This document shows, in pieces, positions 1-12,227 of a stretch of 64,000 nucleotides of DNA. The notes beneath the pieces are model-generated. The model did no database searches. It saw only the letters and a program-made list of their open reading frames with translations, and was not told where the DNA came from. Position 1 is the first letter of the stretch. Every line of letters starts with the position of its first letter. The stretch comes from Emmonsiellopsis sp. PD_33 (Eukaryota; Ascomycota; Eurotiomycetes; Onygenales; Ajellomycetaceae). A program made the translations under genes and the position numbers. The stretch is from NCBI GenBank assembly GCA_032988165.1, contig JANTQF010000080.1, forward strand, positions 62,001 through 126,000, in the 5' to 3' direction.

Positions 1-3000
1 GGTATAGGGATTGCGCGGCGACAATGTCTCTCTTCACCATCTCTAGAGACTTCTCGAACTTTGCTTCCAGGTCCTCGCTGCCCATCACCTTTGCCGCCTG
101 CGCCATCTGTCGCATACACTCTTCCAGACGCCGGAAGGTTCGAATCAAGCTGCCCTCGTACACATCCGTCATTTTGCTGCGAGACAGAATTAGTTGAATG
201 TCTCATTCCCACCGAACAATCATGATAGACTTACCAAATATCAGCAAACGACTTCCCCTTGGCCCACTCATATATCACCTCCATCAGCTCCCATCGGAAG
301 CTCTTTACATATTCCTCCTCGTTAACGGCCAGCTTCGACTCCTGGGACACTTTGGCGATGATTCTCGCCTGGGCTTGGATATCCCTTAGTGGCTTGGCAA
401 GTTCCTCCTTCGAAATTGGGGGCGTTTCCTTGGAGTTCTCCTCAAACACAAACACACTCAGGACAGCTGCACACTGCTCCGGCGTGAGGTTGTTGAAGAA
501 ACCGTTGAAGAGTAGTTCACTCAACATCAATTCGTCACCGCTGCTAATCTCACAAGCAACACGCGCCTTGAGTTGAACAACCTCCGCCTCGTTGATGAAC
601 TGGAAGCGACGAAGCACACGTTTCCGGCATTTGAGTTCGTCCAATTGGATGATCGACATGGCATCGGAAATCTTCTTCTTGGTTTCCTTGATTTTCTTTC
701 CAAGCTCAATCTTGGCTGCATATTGGTCGTATAATTCGGGAAGACGAGGTGAGTTATGAAGGGGGTTCGATATTAGGCGGGATTCTAGTACTTCGATTTT
801 CTATTGCAACAGTCAGCAGATGTATAAACAGAACGATAGTCACGATGCATACCCTTAACAATTTCTTGAAGGAGTCGTCTGTGATTTCCATGTCTTCAAT
901 AGGATCCAGCACTGCAAGCCCGTCGGGGAATCGCCTCTTAATCTCCGTGATCGTTTTGTTCACCGCATTTCTCGCCTCTACTGGCTTGAGATCTTGCGGC
1001 AGACGGGTCCGGATATGGGATATTGCCGTTATGCAACTAAGCAGTACAGGAACAACCTCTAGGCGAACCTTCTCGCCCGGACCTGCAGGGCGAACACCAG
1101 GGGGTAGAGGTTGGAGGTTGCTTTTCGACCCAACCGAGGAACCCTCCGCCACGGGAAGCAGGACGTCAAGGATGTAACTTTCATGAGGGGGGTAGTCTTC
1201 ATTAGGGGCGTTCTTGGGCGGTCTTCTTCTCTGGTTATTGACGACGGCAGCCCAGCCAAAATCATAATCCTGGTATTTTATGTGGACAAGACGGCCCGGT
1301 GTCATGTACTTTATGGAGTAGTTCGGGTGGCTGATCACGGTCTGCATATCTGCCGTGTACGTTTCGATATTTGCTCTGAGGTCGTAATATTCTTTTATTG
1401 TCCCTTCGTCCGAGATTGTCATCGAGGCTTGTTCCTTTTCCAATTCGGCCAGTTCTATACAACTGTTAGAATGACCATTTGTGACGGGCGAATTATACGT
1501 ACCTTTTTCTAATCCAGCCACACTGGCAGCATTTTGGAATTGATAAAAGCATCGTTCCAGCATAAATTCTGGCGATATGCCCTCCACTCGCAGCAAGTTC
1601 AATATCATGTTATAACCCAAATAAAAAGCAGAGTTCAGCCTGTCTTGCTCTCCGCGGACAATTTCCTTGGCAACTGTAGGGTCCATCTCTTCGTTAATCA
1701 TCATAATAACAATACCGCGATCGTCAAGACCTCTACGTCCAGCACGACCAGACATTTGCACAAACTCCGAAGGTGTAATCCAACGCTGGCTCACGCCATC
1801 GAATTTTCGTACGCTGGTAAAAACGACCGTCTTCGCAGGCATGTTAAGACCGATGGAGAACGTTTCAGTGGCGAAAAGGACCTTGATCAACCCTTCCTGG
1901 AAAAGGATTTCGATGGTTTCTTTGAGAATGGGGAGGAGGCCGGAATGATGAACACCAATTCCACGTCGCAAAAGAGGTAGAATGTGTTGAATTTGTGGCA
2001 AGGCCTTGTCCTCCTCCGAAAGCATCTCAATGGCGCTATTGAACACCTTGGACACCATCTCTTTTTCGGATTCGTCGTTAAATGCCAACTTGCTCATTTG
2101 CAAGGCAAATGCCTCACATTCTCTTTTGCTGAAGCTGAAGACGATAACCGGGTTGTAATTCTTTATCATAATCATCTTCACGATCTTGAAGATATCGGAC
2201 GGGCCCTTGTTCTCCCCTTTATTCGTTTTCTTGTCCTTTCCCTTGCCCTTCCTTTTAGCATTCACGTCGGCTGGATCAGCTCCCTGCTTATCCGCGATCG
2301 TGCTCATTGCCTTCTGGAAGTTTTCCTCCCGGAAGACGCCCTTTTCGTCAACAACCAAATGGATTCCCTCCGCACCGGAGGGGAAGAAATAGTGTTGCAA
2401 CGGAGTTGGTCGGAAATCAGTGTAAACAACGTGGCATGGTTGGTTGTGCATTTTCACAATCCATTCGGCGAATTGCATGGCGTTTGGAATGGTAGCGGAA
2501 AGGAAGACGTATCTGACTTTGTCAGGAAGAAGGATGATAGTTTCTTCCCATACAACACCACGCGCTGTTAATCTGTTAGCATACGGAGATCCTTGCTAAT
2601 TATTGTGTAGGAGGCTCACTCTTGTCTCGCATGTAATGGATCTCGTCAAATACTACCCAAGCCACCTCACGCATAATCTCCGAGCCTCTGTATAACATAG
2701 ATCGCAAAATCTGTTCCATCATTAGCAACTCCAAATAAGTGTGTTGAAAATCTTCCTACCTCAGTTGTCATCACAAGACATGTTGCGGTAGGGTTTATCG
2801 TAACATCACCAGTCATCAAGCCCACGTCGCCAAACTCAGCAGCGAACTCTCGGTATTTTTGATTGCTGAGTGCCTTGATAGGGCTAGTGTAGATAACCCT
2901 CTGGTTATTCCTTAAGCTTTGCGCAATGGCGTATTCTGCCACAACCGTTTTTCCGGCACTAGTATGCGCGGACACAAGCACACTCTCCCCTCTCTCGATT

Positions 3001-3500
3001 GATGCGATAGATACTTGCTGGAAGGGATCGAGCGTAAATGGCCATTGCCGCGCAGGTGTCTCGGGTGGTTTGTGCTCTGATATCGGAACGTATGGATAGT
3101 CTGGAGGCAGCGCGACTTGATGGCGGACTTGATGCGACAGGACAACAGCTTTTGAATCTAGTGTCGCCTGCAGACCGGCGGAGGCTGCAATCTCTCGCGA
3201 CTGTTCGGTTTCGAAGGTATCCGCAACAACGGTCTCCGGTTCTGGTTGCAAGCGCAGTCGTTTTAAGTCGGGCTGTCCATTTTGCGGCTCAATATTCTCC
3301 TCCACCGGCTTCGCATCCTCCATCGGCGAATCTATGGCCTGTCCATTCTGTTGGGCGCCCACCACATCAACAGGCTCCTTCACAGCTCCATTGGCCTGTC
3401 GTTTCCTGTTCTTTTCCTTTTTCGCGCGCGGTTTGGAGGGCTCCTGGGGAGAAATGCCCGTAGGAGGCTTATCCTCGAACACATCAAACAGGTCGTCCAT
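1..3500 (-). CDS. mtr4: MTR4/DOB1 ATP-dependent RNA helicase (3' end cut by window edge)
   Basis: Ski2-like DExH helicase of the TRAMP complex, which feeds nuclear RNA to the exosome. Six exons on the minus strand: 3500-2760, 2710-2620, 2564-1503, 1454-853, 800-235 and 176-1. The last exon stops at the window edge about one codon before the expected end, in a family-typical AAQSLY tail. Visible motifs are a Walker A loop (SAGKT), DEIH as the DExH box, SAT, and QMSGRAGRRG as motif VI. An arch/KOW insert and a C-terminal DSHCT-like region follow. The N terminus is acidic and Lys-rich, as usual. About 1,079 codons are visible, matching the family. The start at 3500 gives MDDLFDVFED, the conserved-looking N terminus. 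It is divergent from the cytochrome oxidase gene, with 318 bp between starts. Splice junctions were inferred by hand; family identity is secure. Confidence 0.96.
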
Positions 3501-3818
3501 GGCGCAAAGACAGTCCGCTTGCGACCCGTGGCGTTTCTGGCGTTGTGTTGCAAAGTGTTCGGAGATCTACTGAAGCTGCTTCGAAAAAACGGCAGAAAAA
3601 ACATGTCGGCCAAACCTGCTGTTTTTGGTTTTTCCGGGCGGTGGTGGTGCGGAGGTCACGTGGTGGTGCCACTCCGAAAGCGACCTTCCATAATCCGCCG
3701 AACGAACACTGCGTCTTCTCTCAACTGATCTCAATCGGCATTTCTGTCTCAACAGCACCCTTCAAGGTACCGCTCAGTGCCCAATTGCGCTCTCTGTCCG
3801 CACAGCTAACCGTCCCAG
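3501..3818. promoter_or_regulatory. Divergent promoter between mtr4 and cox8
   Basis: The 318-bp gap between two divergent start codons must carry both 5' UTRs and promoters. It holds a TCACGTG palindrome at 3656-3662, the type of site bound by Cbf1-like bHLH factors in yeasts. The site is seen directly; binding is inference. No TATA box stands out. Confidence 0.45.
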
Positions 3819-4160
3819 ATGATCGCTTCCGCCACCAGAGCCAGAATGGCTACCACCTTGGGCCGCCGCGGCTTCCACTCCACCCGGGCTCAGATGTCCA
3901 GCCCCTACCACTACCCCGAGGGCCCTCGCACCAACATCCCTTTCAATCCCATGACCAGGTTCTTCTTCTGGAGATACTGGGCCTTTATGAGTAATGCCCC
4001 TTACGGCTGCGTTGAAGATTCCATCGCTAACATGCTTTCTAGCCACCGGATTCGGCCTTCCCTTCGCCATTGCCCGTAAGCTTATCTCCCTCCTATGTCG
4101 TTACAACGAGCATTTCTGACACTGTGGTGAATAGTCTGGCAAACCAAGAAAACCAAATAA
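3819..4160 (+). CDS. cox8: Cytochrome c oxidase subunit VIIc-like (yeast Cox8 type)
   Basis: Small nuclear-encoded subunit of mitochondrial complex IV in the inner membrane. Three exons, 3819-3990, 4043-4075 and 4135-4160, give 76 residues. The N terminus is rich in Arg, Ser and Thr (GRRGFHSTRA), as in a mitochondrial presequence. The mature part has the family's PEGPRTNIPF motif, then a single membrane segment split over exons 1-2 (FFFWRYWAFM into TTGFGLPFAIAL), and ends WQTKKTK. Later in-frame Met codons at residues 10 and 26 exist, but the 3819 start gives the full targeting sequence. The two introns (52 and 59 bp) have GT..AG ends. The exons are too short to find by open frame alone; the spliced protein makes the call firm. 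Confidence 0.88.
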
Positions 4161-4618
4161 ACGCGCTCCGAGTTCACCGTTATTCGATCTGGTCCCAGGT
4201 GACAGACTAGACGGTTCTGGGTGTGGTTATTGGGCGACGATATTGTATATGTACAGGGCTAGAATATTAAAAATGGAATATATTTACTCTTAAACCTGGC
4301 TTTTCCGTATTGAAATCGTAAATAATCAAATATAAGACCTTGCGTTGGGACAAACCGGGTGGAATGTTGGTGTCTTCGATGTATGCAATTGTTTTCGCGT
4401 TGGGATTGTGGATGAAGTCATTGGCAGAAACAGCCCAGTCACCCAAAGGAAAAATTTAAATACATCAAACCCGCGTTAAAGATAGGCCACCCCACCACCA
4501 CCAACCCGATAAGCAAGCGATAACTCTCCCAAAATAAAGGCAAGCTGTATGGCAACAATCCATTCCTAAAAACCCCGGTGTTTTCAAACAAGCACATTCC
4601 GAAGACGGCCAATATAAA
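4161..4618. other. Intergenic, cox8 3' end to elp1 5' end
   Basis: 458 bp between tandem genes. It is AT-rich around 4255-4340 (probable cox8 3' UTR) and C/A-rich close to the elp1 start. I see no other gene in it. Confidence 0.5.
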
Positions 4619-7600
4619 ATGCGCAATCTGCGCAACGTCTACCTGAAGGAGGTCCCGCTCTCGAGCACCAGCGAACTCCCTCTGGCTGCGACAGCATGGG
4701 ACCCCGCGACAGACTCCATTCTTTGCGCTTTTGGACCAACTGAAACGAACGCCGTTATTGAGCTGAAGAGAAAAGTTCAAGATGCAGACTTGGAAACTCT
4801 CGAGTTGGTCGCCTCCTGGGATGCGCCTTGCCCGCTGCCTGACTTGCAACACGACCGCATCATATCACTCCAGTACTTTGCGGATACCCTAGTTACATGT
4901 TTGGTATTGGAAGGGGGGGATATTATCATCGTGCGCGAAGATCCACAACCCGGCGAAGACAAGATTGAAATTGTTGGATCAGTGGACGTGGGGATTTCAG
5001 CGGCCGCCTGGTCTTTGGACGAAGAGCTGCTGGCGATTACGACCAGGTCGCACACATTACTTTATATGACGAGGGACTTTGAGAATGTGGCAAACATCGA
5101 ATTTACAGATGACGATCTCAAAGCCTCGCGACATGTTTCTGTTGGCTGGGGGAAGAAAGAGACGCAGTTTCAAGGCAAGAGAGCAAAGGCTTTACGGGAC
5201 CCGACAATGCCGGAGAAAGTGGACGAGGGGAAGCTTAGCAATCTGGACGATAAGAGGACTTCCATCAGCTGGAGAGGCGATGGGGCTTTCCTTGCTGTGA
5301 ATAGCATCCAATCCGATACTCGTCGCGTTATCAGGGTGTACTCGCGCGAGGGCGCTTTGGACAGCGTCAGTGAACCGGTCGACGGACTTGAAGGCGCTCT
5401 GAGTTGGAGACCGTCCGGGAACCTAATTGCCGGTATCCAGCGGTTTGAAGACAAAGTGGATGTTGTGTTTTTCGAGAGGAATGGACTTCGACACGGCGAG
5501 TTTACGCTACGCTTGACAAAGGAGGATATGGATAGCTGGGCATCGAATATCAGCCTAGCATGGAATATTGACTCTAATGTTCTTGCTGTGCAGTTCAAGG
5601 ATAGAATACAACTTTGGACTATGGGGAATTATCATTATTATCTGAAGCAGGAGATCCCTATTTCCGTGGAATCGGATGCCGAAAAGGAGCTCCTCTGTTT
5701 CCGATGGCACCAGGAGAAAGCGTTGCGCTTTGTTTTCGGGTCTTTTGGTATGGATATATCCGTCCCCGAGTTTAAACGTTAAGCTAACACGATTATCAGA
5801 TACGCTGTTCGATATAGAATGGGTGTTTGACGTGGCGAGAGGATCCACTCTAGGCCCAAACGATTTCGGAGCTGTTGCTGTCATCGACGGAAGTAAGTAT
5901 AGCACATATCATATATAACGACTACGGTGGTCTAATACTGTGTTTAGAATCTTTGAAACTAACTCCACTGAAACTGGCTAATGTGCCCCCTCCAATGGCC
6001 GCCTTCGATGTATCCCTGGACTCTAATGCAATCGATGTTGCGTTCAGCAAATCCAGCACCCAGTTCGCAGTACTGACCCCGACTGGGTTTTCCTTATATA
6101 GATGGGACCTTAAAGCTACCCCAGCGGCCGATCCAGAGCTGAAATCGTTTTATCCGGTATCGAATCCAGGCTCTAGGCCTAAACGGATCGTGTTTCTGGG
6201 AGAGAATGAAGTTTACGTCCTCAAGCAGTCATACTCCCAGGATGACATAGAGAAAACCGTCCTCGACACCAAAGAGACAACAACCGTATACCAACCCACG
6301 GATTCGATCATTCTCTCCTCCGTATTCCCTAATATCCAGCAGACTTCCCTATGGATATCTCAGGAAGGACAAAACAGGAGAGCGGGCTCATATTTCATGA
6401 CCTCTTCGGACGAGAACACCGGATATCTGTCTGAAATTCCCCACGATGGCCCGAGTCAAGAAACATGCTGGGCGGATGCTACTCAACTCCCAGATGGAGA
6501 GGTGGGTTGTGAGCCCCAAATTCACAATGTACCTGGCTGACCCTTCTCCTCTTTAGCCGATTTTATTTTCCCTCTCCAAATCCGGGGCACTGTATGGAAA
6601 CAAACGACTGCTTGCGAAGAATTGCACATCTTTCGTTGTTACCGCTGCCCATCTCATTTTCACTACAACCCAGCATTTGCTAAAATTTGTCCATATCACC
6701 AAAGCTGACGGTATGTTTCCCATGCATTTCAATACGGTAGGCATCGATCACTGACAGGACATTGCCAGACCTTGATATTCCAGGGGACATTCCAGAGAGC
6801 GACGAAAGATGTCGAAGCATTGAACGAGGGGCACGTCTCGTTTCGGTCATGCCATCCATCTTCGCACTCACATTGCAGATGCCCAGAGGAAATACCGAGA
6901 CTATCTATCCACGAGCACTCGTCCTTGCGGGTATCCGGAGATATATCGACAAGAAGAAGTATCGCGCTGCCTATCTAGCCTGCAGAAGCCACATGGTGGA
7001 TATGAATATTCTTCATGACTATGCGCCAGCACAGTTTATGGCGAACGTTGCGTTATTTATCGACCAGGTGAAGAAGATTGAGTATATTGACGAGTTTCTT
7101 TCGCGCTTGAGGTAAGGGTTATACCATCCAATCTATAAAGCTTTTATTAACAAATTTCAGAGATGAGGACGTTTCCGAAACGCTATACAAGAATACCCTA
7201 AAAATTGCTGCTCCAGCACCAGTTGCGGCCGATGCGCCGAATGGCACATCTGATACGGTAGCAGTAGCAGTGAAATCAACAAAGGAGAACAAAGTCAACC
7301 GGATTTGCGACGCATTTCTGTCCGTTCTTAACAACCGAATCGATACCAACCTGCAAAACCTTGTCACTGCACATGTGTGCAAGTCTCCACCGGACTTGGA
7401 TAATGGGCTTCGGCTCGTTGCAAAACTCAGGGGTAAGCAAAACATCCGATATACCACTAAAACGTACGAAACTAACACAACTACAGAGCAAAGTACAGAA
7501 CAGGCCGAGGAGGCGGTTGAACATATGTGCTTCCTCACGGATGCTTACAGACTCTATGATCACGCTCTCGGGTTGTATGATTTGGAACTTACCTTGCTGG

Positions 7601-9051
7601 TGGCCCAGCAGGCCCAGAAAGTGAGCCAAACTATTCGATCAATCACAGTTTTAGTAAATCCTAACAAGTTCCTATAGGATCCCCGGGAATACCTTCCATT
7701 CCTCCAGAAATTACAAGAAATGCCCGAACTCCGCCGCCAATACGAAATTGACAATCACCTTGGCAGAGTGCAAAAGGCCCTGAAAAGTTTGCATTCTCTG
7801 CACGCTTATGACGATCTCAAACTCTACGCCATCAAGCACACGCTCTATAGCGACGCGATGGAGCTATACAAATACCAACCCGACCTGCTTCGCGATATGT
7901 CTCAGTTATACGCTGACTATCTATACGACCAATCGAACTATAAAGAAGCCGCAATCAGTACGTCCCCCCCCCCCCCCCAACCCACTTACCTCCCCCCTCT
8001 CTCCTCCAAAATCTAACCCAAAATAGTCTACGAATCCCTCTCCCTCCCCGACCAAGCCTACAAATCCTACAACCTCGCCCACCTCTGGCGCGAATGCCTA
8101 TACACCGCCACCCTCGTCCCCCTCCCAACCCCCCAACTCTCCGAACTAGCCCTATCGCTCGCAACAACCCTCACCGAAGAATCCAAAGACTACATCTCCG
8201 CCGCCCACATCCACGCCCAGCACCTCCACGACATCCCCACCGCCGCCCGCCTGCTCTGCCGCGGCAGCCAATTCAGCGACGCCTGCCGCCTCCTAGCACT
8301 CCACAGCCAGCAGGCGCGCGTCGAGGAAATCGTCGACCCCGCCCTCGGCGAGGCGATGGGCAGCATGATTGACCTGCTGGCTGATTGCAAGGGCCAATTG
8401 AACGCGCAGGTCCCCAGGATACGGGAGCTACGGGAGCGGAAGGCGGCGGATCCGTTGGCGTTTTACGGCGGGGATCCCACGCTGGGCATGGATGGGATGA
8501 CTGGTGGTGGTGTGGATATTCCGGATAATGTGTCGCTGGCGCCGACGGACGCGACGACGATGGCGGGCCGGAGTATGTTTACGCGGTACACGGGGAACAC
8601 GGCGTCGTCGAGGAAGACGAGTAGGACGAGGAGGCGGGAGGAGAGGAAGAGGGCGCGCGGGAAGAAGGGGACGGTGTATGAGGAGGAGTATTTGGTTAAT
8701 AGTGTAAGGAGGTTGGTTGAGAGGGTGAATAGTGCTGTGGGGGAGGGGGAGGGGTTGATTATGGGGTTGTTGAGGAGGGGGATGAGAGAGAGGGCGGCGG
8801 CGGTGCAGGCCCATCTTGATGAGGTGCTGGTGATGTGTAGGGGGTGTGTGGATGAGGTGTTTGAGGTGCAGAAGGAGGGTGGGGCTGGGGGGGAGGGTGA
8901 AGGGGAGGGTGGTATGGAGGAGGGGGTTGGGGAGAGGCCGCCGGGTGGGGAGGGGGTGTTTTGGGATAGTTTGCAGCAGGCGAGTAGGGGGAAGGGGAGG
9001 GAGGCGCCGATTGTGAAGGAGTTTAAGAAGTTGGCGATTTTGGGCGGGTGA
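4619..9051 (+). CDS. elp1: Elongator complex subunit 1 (IKI3/IKAP family)
   Basis: Largest Elongator subunit, the scaffold for the complex that modifies wobble uridines of tRNAs. Nine exons: 4619-5747, 5800-5892, 5948-6501, 6557-6710, 6769-7111, 7161-7432, 7487-7620, 7678-7957 and 8027-9051. They give 1,327 residues, normal for Elp1. It starts MRNLRNVYLKEVPL, as in homologues. The first half is WD40/beta-propeller-like; the second half is helical TPR-like (for example YRAAYLACRSHMVDMNILHDY and the LHDYAPAQF region). A basic KRARGKKG segment lies near the C terminus (about 8647-8670), like the basic region reported to bind tRNA in yeast. The intron at 7958-8026 has a long C run. The last exon switches from C-rich to G-rich codons near 8350. 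Junctions were inferred by phase; identity is secure. Confidence 0.95.
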
Positions 9052-9291
9052 GGTATGGAAATTATTTGAGCGGTCTATGATGTATTTGGTAAAAGTCGGT
9101 ATAAAAAGTAATTATGTTCAGGTTATAAATTGCGGCTTCAATGCTATTGTGATTATGCTATGATCGAAATAAAGTTACTCAAAAGACGCCGCTATCTTCA
9201 CTCTCCTGGTGGATGCAAGGGGGTATCTCCTGTTGAAATTACTTTCTGTTCCCGGTGACTCCTCTTTGATATATAAGAATATATAAAGCAC

Positions 9292-10568
9292 CTAAATAGC
9301 ACTGCTCAAAATCTCCCCAGATTCGCTGACCAGATGCTTGTCCACCTTAACTGGCCCCTCGCCAACACCGGTCAAAATAACTCTGCTGATTCCATCCCTG
9401 AGCGCATCGACAGCTCTCGAGTCCACATTCTCCAAGGGGAGGCCGGTTTTTATATCCTTCACCGCCTCTCCAAACACACCGTCGAAACCTTCAGTCTCCG
9501 CCTTCAGGATGGATCTAAACGTCCCAATGACCCGTTCAGATTCCTTCTCCAGGTAATATATAACGGCATTTGGGCCCGCATCGAATGTGTAAGCGCAGAT
9601 AGTCTCACCAGCGGCACGGTTCATGTCGTGAACCAACCGAATAGCAGCTCTCGACACATCATTTAGATAAAACGTAGGCGGCCAGGTATCGAGATTGGTA
9701 GCATGGAAGTTATTGCTATCCCTCATCGTAATCTCGGCAAAGGATGGGAAATCACGGTTCTTGATCGCAGCCTCAATGGCTGCCATCCGTGCTGGGACGA
9801 CAAATTCAGCACGAGTAGGGAAAAGCGATGAGGTCGCAACTGTCGCCTGCATTCCCTCTGTACTAGGCACATCTTTCTTCACGTCGCTCACGACGAGAAT
9901 CAGAGCACGCATCTCTGGCCAATGGCTGGCGGGGGCCACCTCGTCCGCCAAGCTGTCGCTGCCATCCTCCAGGACGCCAGCGCGCCACGCAACATAACCA
10001 CCCATCAGAGAGCGGCATGCAGAGCCCGATCCCTGGCGCGCAATGCGGCTGAGATCGCTGGCTGATTGGGGCAGCTGGTAAAGATCGGCAACTGCGCGGA
10101 CGAGGGCAGCAAAGCCCGCTGCGGAGCTAGCAAGACCAGCAGCAGTGGGGAAGTTGTTCTCAGAGACGAGCCGGAGCGGGAAAGTCGAGAGTTTTGGCAG
10201 AGATGGGTCAGCATCTTCTAGCTGACGGCGGAGGGCGCGCAGGTCCTTCAGACAGGCAAGAGTGCGTTTGTGCGATTGGATGTTTTGCGAATTGGAGTTG
10301 AGGGTCAGGGTATCGCCGTCGTTGGCGGGGTAGGCGGCAGAACATGAGGCAGTAGTGTAGGAACGCAACGAGCTCTGTGACAGGGTTACAGAGAGCGAGG
10401 AATTGGTAGGGAGATTGAGGACGGCATCCCGTTTGCCCCAGTATCTGTGCCGCTGTGAGCTTGGGCAGCAAAAGGAGGGGCAGGCGGGCAGAGGGCAACT
10501 TACTTGATGACGGCAATATTGACAGGAGCGGTCGTGCTAGAACGGTAGACCTCGCTAGACGCAGCCAT
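9292..10568 (-). CDS. mvd1: Diphosphomevalonate decarboxylase
   Basis: Converts mevalonate diphosphate to isopentenyl diphosphate with ATP, the last mevalonate-pathway step before sterols (ERG19 in yeast). Two exons, 10568-10504 and 10444-9292, give 405 residues. The junction rebuilds the family signature VIKYWGKRD. GHMP-kinase-fold motifs are present: TAAGLASSAAGFAAL as the phosphate loop, and the conserved Ser-rich SGSACRSL. Asp of the VVSDVKKD region and the TFDAGPNAV segment also match the family. No targeting signal is visible; some fungal homologues end in a peroxisomal signal but this one ends SSAI. It is convergent with elp1 (240 bp between stops) and divergent from the heme lyase gene. 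The start at 10568 gives MAASSEVYRSSTTAPVNIAV, as expected. Confidence 0.96.
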
Positions 10569-10963
10569 GGTTACGCCAACAGAAGCTAATTGCAGGATAT
10601 AGAGCTGTGGTGGGAGAAAAGGAGGTGAGGTTGAAGCTGTGTTGGGCGTTGATATTGTGTTCGTCTCAGAACGGAAGGCGGTGAACACGTGCGAGGCGGC
10701 TCTGCGGAGATTCTAGAGTCCCGAACCTTAATTTTTATCAGATCGACCAACCATGGCAGTTTTTTTTAATGTCAGCATCAACGACACCAGACCGCATCTC
10801 GCGACAACTACTCCAGGCCTTTGTGCAGCAGGGGATTTTGATATTATTCCCATGCCATTGGGCCTGATACACACAGGATCTGACCACTGATCCACCTTCT
10901 TTCATTCGTCCCTCGTTTTACCACCCTGCGTATCTCCATTTCCACCCTATCCATTCCTCAGCT
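10569..10963. promoter_or_regulatory. Divergent promoter between mvd1 and heme lyase gene
   Basis: 395 bp shared by two divergent genes. There is a T run at about 10750-10758 and pyrimidine-rich tracts just before the plus-strand start. I see no TATA box or other defined site. Confidence 0.4.
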
Positions 10964-11845
10964 ATGGGGGCCAACGCAAGCACCGCAAACCCTCCGCCCC
11001 CCTCAATCCCTTCTCCTCCAGCTACAGACAGTAATGCCGAGGCCGCTACCTGCCCCGTCGATCACAAGACCCGCGCTGTTTGGCTCTCACAGCACCAGAA
11101 CTCCTCCCCCCATGCGGAACAACCAACAGACACCACCAAAGCCACGAAACACCGCCCTCTCTCCGTCGACCGCGAAATAAGCAGCATCCCCCGGGCTCTC
11201 CCCAACACCTCAACCTCCCCACCCACCACATCCCCCTCCGCCCCCTCCCCATACGCCCAACCAAATCCCCTAGCGGCTTCGCACGCCTCCCCTTCCAACG
11301 ACGAAGCGGAAACAGGCCACGACCCCCGCTCCGGAAACTGGATCTACCCATCCGAACGACAGTTCTTTGAAGCCCTCATGCGCAAAAACATCCCCACATC
11401 CGCGACCTCCGCCAAGGACCTGGCTACTTCCGTCGCCTCCATCATCCCCATCCACAACGCCGTCAACGAGCGCGCCTGGTCCGAGATCTTATCCTGGGAA
11501 TCATCTGCTCCATCCTCTGACCCGGGTAGTAAGAAGTGCGGGGGCCCGAAGTTGTATTCGTTCCGTGGACTCGGTGTTGAGAGCCAGTATATGAGTCCGC
11601 GGGCGCGGATTAATGGGTGGTTGGGATATCAGAGGCCGTTTGATAGGCATGATTGGACGGTGGAGAGGTGTGGGGGGGCGACGATGGAGTATGTGATTGA
11701 CTTTTATCAGGGGAGGTCGGGGGGTGCGGGGCTAGCTGGTGGCCCCGGTAAGGATGGGAAGTTGAATTTTTATTTGGATGTTCGGCCGAAGTTGAATACG
11801 TGGGAGGGGTGGAGGATGAGGTTTAATCGGTTTGTTGGTTTGTGA
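10964..11845 (+). CDS. cyc3: Holocytochrome c synthase (cytochrome c heme lyase)
   Basis: Attaches heme covalently to apocytochrome c in the mitochondrial intermembrane space. One uninterrupted exon of 293 residues. A CPVDH heme-regulatory CP motif lies near residue 28. A long Pro/Ser/Thr-rich low-complexity linker (about 40-115) follows. The conserved core then begins at SGNWIYPSERQFFEAL and continues with IPIHNAVNERAWSEIL, which contains the family's heme-contacting His. LYSFRGLGVESQYMSPRAR, the DWTVERCG block, a YVIDFYQG block and the DVRPKLNTWEGWRMR block complete it. It has no cleavable presequence, usual for this family. It belongs to the c-type lyase rather than the c1 type only tentatively. 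The coding strand turns from C-rich to G-rich near 11530. Confidence 0.95.
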   Translation: MGANASTANPPPPSIPSPPATDSNAEAATCPVDHKTRAVWLSQHQNSSPHAEQPTDTTKATKHRPLSVDREISSIPRALPNTSTSPPTTSPSAPSPYAQPNPLAASHASPSNDEAETGHDPRSGNWIYPSERQFFEALMRKNIPTSATSAKDLATSVASIIPIHNAVNERAWSEILSWESSAPSSDPGSKKCGGPKLYSFRGLGVESQYMSPRARINGWLGYQRPFDRHDWTVERCGGATMEYVIDFYQGRSGGAGLAGGPGKDGKLNFYLDVRPKLNTWEGWRMRFNRFVGL

Positions 11846-12227
11846 ATGTCTACGGGTAGGGGCGGTCAAGTCTTTGCTAGACTTTGTGGTTATTGTTTAT
11901 AGCTGGAGGGGGTTTGGGTGTATAAGTTAGATATATTATATATATACTGTATGATTAGGCGGGATATGTACGATAGCAGCGTTAGTAATAGGTAGGAAAC
12001 TGTTCAGCTCCTTCATGAAACAACAAAAATCCGACCATCCAAAGCTAAACCGGAAAGCAAAAAACACGACGAATTCAATGGGAATCATGAGCACGTGAAG
12101 AAAAGCACAAAGGAAAGTGTAAAGCCCGCGAAATACAAATGCCCGACAACACAACAAGAATAGGAACAGTTACAAGGCAACACGCCTCACGTCCTCAAAA
12201 ACCTAGTATCTCTAACACTCAGGTGGT
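11846..12227. other. Convergent 3' intergenic, heme lyase and pep12
   Basis: 382 bp between two stop codons. An AT stretch at about 11925-11947 (TATA repeats) probably belongs to 3' UTR or polyadenylation signals. No gene is seen. Confidence 0.45.

Noticed and set aside
7955..8814. Long Gly/Arg- or Pro/Arg-rich frames over elp1 exon 9
   Set aside because: Shadows of the C-rich and G-rich halves of elp1.
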